The position numbers and the translations under genes were made by a program. Of a stretch of 64,000 bases of DNA, positions 58,958 to 64,000 are shown in pieces. Below the pieces are notes generated by a model. The model saw only the letters and a list, made by a program, of their open reading frames with translations, did no database searches and had not been told where the DNA came from. Source of the stretch: an uncultured Pseudodesulfovibrio sp. (GTDB taxonomy: Bacteria > Desulfobacterota > Desulfovibrionia > Desulfovibrionales > Desulfovibrionaceae); contig NZ_OY760055.1 of assembly GCF_963662885.1 (NCBI RefSeq), positions 258,001-322,000 on the forward strand, in the 5' to 3' direction. Every line of letters begins with the position of its first letter. Position 1 is the first letter of the stretch.

Positions 58958-60448
58958 TTGTCTAATATACTGACCGTTTCCGAGCTGACCAAATCGGTCA
59001 AGTCGCTGCTGGAGGCCGAGTTCCCGTTCGTGTGGGTGCGGGGGCAGGTCTCGAATCTGGCGCGTCCGGCGTCCGGGCACGTGTATTTCACGCTCACGGA
59101 CGGGGATGCGGCGCTGTCCGTGGTCTGGTTCAAGTCGTCGCAGCGTTCTGCGCAGCCGGTGCAACAGGGCGCGGACAGGGTCAACCCGTTGACCGGGGAG
59201 ATCGAGGAGGACGAGGGCGGCACGGCCCTGACCGGCAGCGGCATCGAGGACGGCATGGAGGTGCTCTGTGCCGGACGGTTGAACGTGTACGAGCCGCGCG
59301 GGCAGTACCAACTGGTGGCCGAGCTCGTCCAGGCCCAGGGCGTGGGCGATCTGGCCGTGGCCTTCGAGGCGCTCAAGAAGAAGCTGGCGGCCAAGGGATA
59401 TTTCGACGAGGACCGCAAGCTGGAGCTGCCGCGCGACCCCAAACGGGTGGCGGTGGTCACTTCCCGGTCCGGCGCGGCCATTCGGGATTTCCTGCGCATA
59501 GCGGACACGCGCGGCACAGGGGCCGAAATACGGATTTACCCGGTGCTGGTCCAGGGCGACCGGGCCCCGGCCCAGATAGCGACAGCGCTCGATCAGGTGG
59601 ACGGCGAGGGCTGGGCCGACGTGGCCGTGCTCATTCGCGGCGGCGGTTCGCTTGAGGATTTGTGGGCCTTCAACACCGAGGAGGTGGCGGACGCCATTTA
59701 CCGTGCGCGGCTGCCGGTGATCACCGGTGTGGGCCATGAGCCCGACGTATCCATTGCGGATTTCGTGGCCGACAAACGGGCGGCCACCCCGTCCCACGCG
59801 GCCCAGGAACTGTGGCCGAGGCGCGAGACCCTGGCCCAGAAAGTGGACGTGCTGGATCTGGGCCTGACCCGGGCTTACGCGTCCTGGCTGTCGGGCAAGG
59901 AGGGCGGGTTCGAGCACCTGCGCAAGGCGCTGGTCTGGCTGTCGCCCCAGCGGCGGCTGGAGCGCATGGAAGACCGCTTCTCCGCGCTCATGTCCCGATT
60001 GCAGGGCGCGGGGTTGGACCATTATTTCGAACGCGCCGGGCAGGGCGCGCGGGCGGCCGAAGGGTTGTCGCGCGCATTCGGCACACACAAGCTGGACGGG
60101 TTGTCGCGTGACGCTGCCGGGTTGGCGCACCGCCTGGACCGGGCCTTCGGGCCGGGGAAAGTGGACGGCATGGCCGATGGCGTGGACGGCCTTGGACGCC
60201 GGCTGGAAAAGGCTGGTCGGGGAGCCTGCGAGGGGGCGGGCCAGCAGTTGGCCATGCTGGAGACGGCTCTGCGCGGGCTGGACCCCGAAGGGCCGCTTGA
60301 ACGAGGGTACGCCCTGGTGCGCGTCGCCGGGACCGGTGAATTTTTACGTGACCCGAGAAGGGTGACGAAGGGCGACGCACTTGATATCACGGTTCGTGAC
60401 GGCCGAGTGGCGGCCACGGTGACGGACACCCGACCCAACGAGGAATAG
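58958..60448 (+). CDS. xseA: Exodeoxyribonuclease VII large subunit
   Basis: This is a 496-aa protein. The N-terminal OB-fold region (WVRGQVSNLARPASGHVYFT, VWFKSSQR) is followed by the catalytic domain, with PKRVAVVTSRSGAAIRDFLR, VLIRGGGSLEDLWAFNTEEV, VITGVGHEPDVSIADFVADK and RAATPSHAAQ. A C-terminal coiled part contains repeated G-L-x-x-x-L segments. A loop near residues 60-85 (GADRVNPLTGEIEEDEGGTA) inserts in the OB fold and is not in shorter homologues. The start is TTG with a perfect ggagg five bases upstream. Works with XseB, encoded 2.7 kb downstream, to degrade single-stranded DNA. Confidence 0.95.
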   Translation: MSNILTVSELTKSVKSLLEAEFPFVWVRGQVSNLARPASGHVYFTLTDGDAALSVVWFKSSQRSAQPVQQGADRVNPLTGEIEEDEGGTALTGSGIEDGMEVLCAGRLNVYEPRGQYQLVAELVQAQGVGDLAVAFEALKKKLAAKGYFDEDRKLELPRDPKRVAVVTSRSGAAIRDFLRIADTRGTGAEIRIYPVLVQGDRAPAQIATALDQVDGEGWADVAVLIRGGGSLEDLWAFNTEEVADAIYRARLPVITGVGHEPDVSIADFVADKRAATPSHAAQELWPRRETLAQKVDVLDLGLTRAYASWLSGKEGGFEHLRKALVWLSPQRRLERMEDRFSALMSRLQGAGLDHYFERAGQGARAAEGLSRAFGTHKLDGLSRDAAGLAHRLDRAFGPGKVDGMADGVDGLGRRLEKAGRGACEGAGQQLAMLETALRGLDPEGPLERGYALVRVAGTGEFLRDPRRVTKGDALDITVRDGRVAATVTDTRPNEE

Positions 60449-60454
60449 AGGTTT

Positions 60455-61456
60455 ATGCGACGGATTTTTCTGCTGGTGATGTTGGCGGCTTTGCTTGGCT
60501 TTTCCATGAACGTCATGGCGCAGGAGCAGGCTCCCGGCCAGGCTTTCGGGCTTCAGGAGGGGGACAGCCCCGCCCTGGTGACCGGGGACGACGCCCAGGC
60601 GGAGAAAGAGCCTGAGTCCGCGCCGGTCACGTCGGCTCCGGCTCTGGTTCTGGCCGCTCCGAGCAAGGCCGGAGTGGGCAAGCCGTTTTTGGTCAGGCTG
60701 ACGTCGGACCTTCCGCTGGAATCGGTGTCCGTTCACTGGCAGGGACGTGAGGTGGTCCCGTCCATCTCGGTCTGGAACAACCGGCACGTGGCTCTGGCCA
60801 TGCTGGGTACCGATGTCCTGTCCGAGCGCCCCGGTAAGGAGGACCTTGTGGTCATCGCCTCGGTGGACGGCAAGGAGAGCACCCTGCGCCGCACCGTGCG
60901 CATCGTCCCGGAGAATTATCCCAAGCAGGAACTGACCCTGCCCGAGAAGATGGTCACCCCGCCCAAGGGCGTGTACGAGCGCATCGAGGCCGAGCACGAG
61001 CAGACCACTGAGGCCAAGAACACGGTTTCGGCCATGCGCATGTGGCGGTTGCCGCTCGAGCGGCCCGTCCAGGGCAAGGTCCTGTCCGTGTACGGTGCGC
61101 AGCGCATCCTCAACGGCAAGCCCAAGAACCCGCACCGTGGCCTGGATTTCCGCTCCCCCATGGGCAACCCGATCAAATGCGTGGCGGACGGGAAGGTCAT
61201 TCTGGTGGGCGACCACTATTACGCCGGCAACTCGGTCTATGTTGACCACGGTAACGGCGTTGTCTCCATGTATTTCCATATGTCCGAGCCCACGGTGAAG
61301 GAAGGCGACGAGGTCAAGCGCGGCCAGACAGTGGGGCTGACCGGCATGACCGGCCGGGCCACCGGACCGCACCTGCACTTCTCCCTGTCGGTCCTGGGCG
61401 ATCTGGTCGATCCCGCGCCGCTGTTTACGACAACTGCCGACAATATGCTGCAATAA
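60455..61456 (+). CDS. Exported M23 (LytM) metalloendopeptidase, first of a tandem pair
   Basis: This 333-aa exported protein has a signal peptide ending NVMAQEQ (about residue 22). A linker and a beta-type domain (about 65-150: LVLAAPSKAGVGKPFLVRLT) precede the M23 domain (about 205-325). Zinc ligands are present: H227 and D231 (HRGLDFRS), and H308 in H306-L-H308 (GPHLHFSL), with the catalytic H306. This should cut peptidoglycan cross-bridges. It starts 6 bases after xseA and is followed by a close paralogue, so the two arose by duplication. A regulatory DipM/EnvC-like role is excluded by the full metal site. Confidence 0.9.
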   Translation: MRRIFLLVMLAALLGFSMNVMAQEQAPGQAFGLQEGDSPALVTGDDAQAEKEPESAPVTSAPALVLAAPSKAGVGKPFLVRLTSDLPLESVSVHWQGREVVPSISVWNNRHVALAMLGTDVLSERPGKEDLVVIASVDGKESTLRRTVRIVPENYPKQELTLPEKMVTPPKGVYERIEAEHEQTTEAKNTVSAMRMWRLPLERPVQGKVLSVYGAQRILNGKPKNPHRGLDFRSPMGNPIKCVADGKVILVGDHYYAGNSVYVDHGNGVVSMYFHMSEPTVKEGDEVKRGQTVGLTGMTGRATGPHLHFSLSVLGDLVDPAPLFTTTADNMLQ

Positions 61457-61476
61457 CAATTGGTTGATTGGTTCCT

Positions 61477-62421
61477 ATGATATATCGCAAACTTTTCGGT
61501 AAGCGGCTTTTGCCGCTGGCCGTGAGTCTCGCTCTAATGCTCTGTCTCGGGTTGCCGGGCATGGTCCGGGCGGGCGACATGGTCGATGTCCAGGCCCCGT
61601 CAGACATGGGCAGGGGCAAGGCCTTCATGGTTCGTATCGGTACCTGGTATCCTCTTGAGGATCTGGAGGTGCGCTGGAACGGCAGGAGCGTGCATCCGGC
61701 CGTTACCCTGACCGGCGAGCGGTCCGAGGCCGTGCTGTTGCTCGGAGTGGGGCTGCGCGGACAGACCGGTGCGTATCCGCTGGAGGTGGTGGCCCATATC
61801 TGGGGGCATGAGCGCCGGTTTTCCAGGACCATCGAGGTTGGGGAATCCCAGTGGGGTATCGAGACGCTGTCCGTTGCCCCCAAGATGGTTCGTCCGCCCG
61901 CATCCGAACAGGCGCGCATCGAGAAGGACCGGGAGCTGCTCAAGGCCGCCCTGGATCAGGCCTCGCCGGAGCGATACTGGAACGCGCCGTTGCACCGGCC
62001 GGTCAAGGGCAAGATGCTCAGCCGGTTCGGGCTCTACCGTACTTTCAACGGTAACGTGGCGGCTAGGCACACGGGACTGGATTTCCGTGCCTGGCTCGGT
62101 ACCCCCATCCATGCGGTGGCCGCCGGTAAGGTCGTTCTCATCCGCCATCTCTACTATGCCGGAAACTCTGTCCTTGTCGACCACGGCAATGGATTTTTCA
62201 CCATGTATTGCCACCTGTCCAAGACAAAAGTGAAGGAAGGCGATATGGTCGAATCCGGGCAGGTTGTGGGCCTTTCGGGAGCCACCGGGCGCGTAACCGG
62301 CGCTCATCTGCATTTGGCCGCTTTCGTGCTCGGCGCAGTGGTCGATCCGGAACCGTTTTTTGTGGGAAATTTTTCGAAAGAAATTAATGAAAAGATAATA
62401 AATACAGATAGTAATAAATAG
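61477..62421 (+). CDS. Exported M23 (LytM) metalloendopeptidase, second of a tandem pair
   Basis: This 314-aa paralogue of the preceding protein has a signal peptide at about 1-32 (SLALMLCLGLPGMVRAGD). The beta domain begins VDVQAPSDMGRGKAFMVRIG, and the M23 domain runs from about 175 to 295. H198 and D202 (HTGLDFRA) and H277-L-H279 (GAHLHLAA) complete the zinc and catalytic site. It lacks the Gln/Pro/Glu linker of its partner and ends in an Asn/Lys-rich tail (INEKIINTDSNK). ATG 61477 was chosen over a TTG at 61468; both have poor sites. The tail and its 3' flank are noticeably more AT-rich. Confidence 0.9.
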   Translation: MIYRKLFGKRLLPLAVSLALMLCLGLPGMVRAGDMVDVQAPSDMGRGKAFMVRIGTWYPLEDLEVRWNGRSVHPAVTLTGERSEAVLLLGVGLRGQTGAYPLEVVAHIWGHERRFSRTIEVGESQWGIETLSVAPKMVRPPASEQARIEKDRELLKAALDQASPERYWNAPLHRPVKGKMLSRFGLYRTFNGNVAARHTGLDFRAWLGTPIHAVAAGKVVLIRHLYYAGNSVLVDHGNGFFTMYCHLSKTKVKEGDMVESGQVVGLSGATGRVTGAHLHLAAFVLGAVVDPEPFFVGNFSKEINEKIINTDSNK

Positions 62422-62485
62422 CTGTCTGGAATCAGCCGTGGCTTGCCACGGCAGTGCGCCCGCAGAATTGGGCAGGGAGAAAAGG

Positions 62486-63103
62486 GTGTCCGGAACGGCC
62501 TTACAGAGGATTTTGCTGGGAGCGGTCGTGCCCGTGCTCATCTACTACGCCGGACGTGAGGTCGGCGTGCCGCTGGTTGGCGCGGCTCTGGCCGCCATCT
62601 GGGGCGTTGGGGTGTCGGTCTGGTGTTTCTTTCGGGATCGCGAGGTGGACGGCTTTTCCGCCATCGGCGCGGCCTACTGTCTGGCCGAGCTGGCAGGGCT
62701 GGCGGTTACCCGCAACCCGGACTGGTACCTGTTGTCGCCCATCGTTTCGAACGCGGCCATGGGGTGCGTGTTTCTGGCGTCCATGGCCTGCAGGCGGCCC
62801 TTGATCCAACTGCTGGCCGAGCAGAGCGCCGGAAAGGACGCCTTTCCGGCTACCGTTCGCAAGAGCGGCTACTATCGTTCCTTATGGCTTCGGCTGAGCG
62901 TGCTCTGGGGCGGGGCGTATTTTTTGCGGGCTTTCGGATTGTGGATCGTCCTCAAGGGCTGGTCCACGGAGGTTTATCTGGCAACCCGGGTGGTTCTCGA
63001 CTGGCCGGTGGTGGCCGCGCTGATCGCCCTGAGTTTCTGGTATCCGAAAATTTATTGGAGACAACGGCTGCATCCTGTAAAAGACAGGATAGATGGAGAA
63101 TAA
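62486..63103 (+). CDS. Polytopic membrane protein, 205 aa (VC0807-like)
   Basis: Weak resemblance to the VC0807 family of unknown function. About six helices are seen: ILLGAVVPVLIYYAG, PLVGAALAAIWGVGVSVWCF, a middle pair around AAYCLAELAGLAVT and YLLSPIVSNAAMGCVFLASM, then LSVLWGGAYFLRAFGLWIVL and VVLDWPVVAALIALSFWYPK. A basic C-terminus ends the protein. Start is GTG with agggag seven bases upstream; a longer frame from 62438 lacks a site. It lies between the M23 gene and xseB, one base before the xseB start, so expression is linked. Confidence 0.65.
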   Translation: MSGTALQRILLGAVVPVLIYYAGREVGVPLVGAALAAIWGVGVSVWCFFRDREVDGFSAIGAAYCLAELAGLAVTRNPDWYLLSPIVSNAAMGCVFLASMACRRPLIQLLAEQSAGKDAFPATVRKSGYYRSLWLRLSVLWGGAYFLRAFGLWIVLKGWSTEVYLATRVVLDWPVVAALIALSFWYPKIYWRQRLHPVKDRIDGE

Positions 63104-63104
63104 T

Positions 63105-63347
63105 ATGGCAACGATTACCTTCGAAGACCGTCTGGATCGGCTCAAGCTCGTGGTCGAGCAATTGGAGCGCGGGGATCTCCCCCTCGAGGAGGGCGTGGCC
63201 CTCTACAAGGAGGGGCTGGAACTGGTCAAGGCATGCGGCAAGCAGTTGGAGACCGCCCGGCACGAGGTCAAGATCGTGTCCGAAGGGCTGGTCCGCGAGT
63301 TTGACGCGCTCGAAGCGCTGACCTCGGAAACGGAGGACGAGCTGTGA
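63105..63347 (+). CDS. xseB: Exodeoxyribonuclease VII small subunit
   Basis: This is an 80-aa protein, exactly the family size. FEDRLDRLKLVVEQLERGDL and PLEEGVALYKEGLELVKACG are the two helices that wrap the large subunit. Start MATIT at 63105 follows ggagaat; an ATG four codons earlier is possible. The stop overlaps the next start by four bases (GTGA), linking it to ispA as in many proteobacteria (xseB-ispA-dxs). Confidence 0.94.
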   Translation: MATITFEDRLDRLKLVVEQLERGDLPLEEGVALYKEGLELVKACGKQLETARHEVKIVSEGLVREFDALEALTSETEDEL

Positions 63348-64000
63348 CCTTCAAGGAAGATCTGGGCCGCCGTGCGGCCGTGGTGGAAGACTATCTGGTC
63401 ACCTGCCTTCGGGGCAAGGGTGTCCCGGACCGGTTGCTCCAGTCCATGGAGTACTCGCTGCTGGCCGGGGGCAAGCGGTTGCGGCCCGTGCTGGTTCTGT
63501 CCTGGAACGGACTGCTCGGCGGCGAAACGGACAAGGCCATGCCCTTTGCCGCCTCGCTGGAGTGTATCCATACCTATTCGCTGATTCACGATGATCTGCC
63601 CGCCATGGATGATGACGACCTGCGGCGTGGGCGTCCGTCCAATCACAAGCAGTTCGACGAGGCCACGGCCATTCTGGCGGGCGACGGATTGCTGACCGAG
63701 GCGTTCGGGCTGATGGCCGCCGCGTCATTGGACGAAGGACTGCCTGCAGACCGCGTGCTGCGTGCTGTTGCCGTTTTGGCCCAGGCGGCGGGTGCGGGCG
63801 GCATGGTCGGCGGTCAGGCCGTGGATATGGAGTTGACCGGACGAACCGGCGTGCCGCTGGAAGAGCTCAAGAAGATGCACGCCATGAAGACCGGGGCGCT
63901 GCTGACCGCCTCCTGCGAGTGCGGGGCGATTCTGGCCGGGGCCGAGGAAACGGATATCGACAACGCCCGCGAGTTCGGGCGCAAGATCGGCGTGGCTTTC
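63344..64000 (+). CDS. ispA: Polyprenyl (farnesyl/geranylgeranyl) diphosphate synthase, 5' part
   Basis: The gene runs off the right edge; 219 codons are seen. Isoprenyl synthase motifs are clear: LLAGGKRLRPVLVL (about residues 40-53), the first Asp-rich region HDDLPAMDDDDLRRGRPSNH (about 84-103), AGDGLLTEAF, and GGQAVDMELTG with MHAMKTGALL. The spacing D-D-x4-D fits bacterial FPP/GGPP synthases (IspA class). The start GTG overlaps the xseB stop. It works downstream of ispG in isoprenoid synthesis. The second Asp motif and product-length determinants beyond it are outside the window. Confidence 0.93.
   Translation, partial: MTFKEDLGRRAAVVEDYLVTCLRGKGVPDRLLQSMEYSLLAGGKRLRPVLVLSWNGLLGGETDKAMPFAASLECIHTYSLIHDDLPAMDDDDLRRGRPSNHKQFDEATAILAGDGLLTEAFGLMAAASLDEGLPADRVLRAVAVLAQAAGAGGMVGGQAVDMELTGRTGVPLEELKKMHAMKTGALLTASCECGAILAGAEETDIDNAREFGRKIGVAF

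Noticed and set aside
1..64000. Mobile elements, CRISPR arrays, prophage or a defence island
   Set aside because: No transposase, integrase, direct-repeat array, or phage or defence gene was seen. Composition is even apart from the AT-rich spots at 52835-53000 and 62380-62430.

Overview
The window reads as about 63-65% GC chromosomal DNA from a sulfate-reducing deltaproteobacterium of the Desulfovibrio/Pseudodesulfovibrio type. The basis is a six-subunit Ech [NiFe] hydrogenase operon, a Tad secretion tail, an FmdE-type protein beside a FecBCD-like transporter, and a dense set of two-component, HD-GYP and chemotaxis genes. No phage, insertion sequence, CRISPR array or rRNA was seen. The taxonomic placement is inferred from gene content, not from a marker gene.

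Layout. 1-2.5 kb: end of a Tad locus (tadB end, tadC, TPR-SPOR lipoprotein). 2.7-4.8 kb: hybrid histidine kinase. 4.9-11.0 kb: periplasmic glycerophosphodiesterase, then a PP2C-like phosphatase and an AfuABC/FbpABC-type ABC importer. 11-16 kb: HD-GYP protein, small membrane proteins, PQQ-type sugar dehydrogenase, solute-binding protein. 16.3-19.1 kb: an oversized (941 aa) GlmS. 19.4-25.4 kb: a co-directional signalling string of periplasmic binding protein, membrane hybrid kinase, single-domain receiver and GAF-HD-GYP. 25.4-31.3 kb (minus): DUF885-like protein with a broken active site, CheV, NtrC-type regulator with its kinase, acylphosphatase-like protein. 31.5-35.5 kb: small secreted and hypothetical proteins, a 36-aa basic peptide, FmdB zinc ribbon, purB and a decayed pyrE. 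35.5-39.2 kb: three overlapping genes resembling the peptidoglycan-trimming cell-shape enzymes Csd6/Pgp2 and Csd4/Pgp1. 39.3-42.5 kb (minus): PAP2 phosphatase, glycerate kinase, D-2-hydroxyacid dehydrogenase, tRNA-Arg(ACG). 42.5-43.7 kb: PPOX-family protein divergent from a PAPS-reductase-like protein. 43.9-49.2 kb: echABCDEF. 49.4-52.8 kb (minus): FmdE plus a FecBCD-type importer. 53-55 kb: chemoreceptor. 55.2-64 kb: ispG, proS, a LysE-type exporter, xseA, two tandem M23 peptidases, a membrane protein, xseB and the start of ispA.

How the parts work together. Ech couples ferredoxin and H2 at the membrane. ispG and ispA belong to isoprenoid synthesis. xseA and xseB make exonuclease VII. The two glycerate genes convert hydroxypyruvate/glyoxylate through glycerate to a phosphoglycerate. 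The Csd-like trio probably edits stem peptides to set curvature. The strongest leads for new biology are the Csd4/Csd6-like operon with a membrane coiled-coil partner, the binding-protein/kinase/receiver/HD-GYP circuit, the giant GlmS, and several proteins that keep their fold but have lost catalytic residues (DUF885, acylphosphatase, PAPS-reductase-like).
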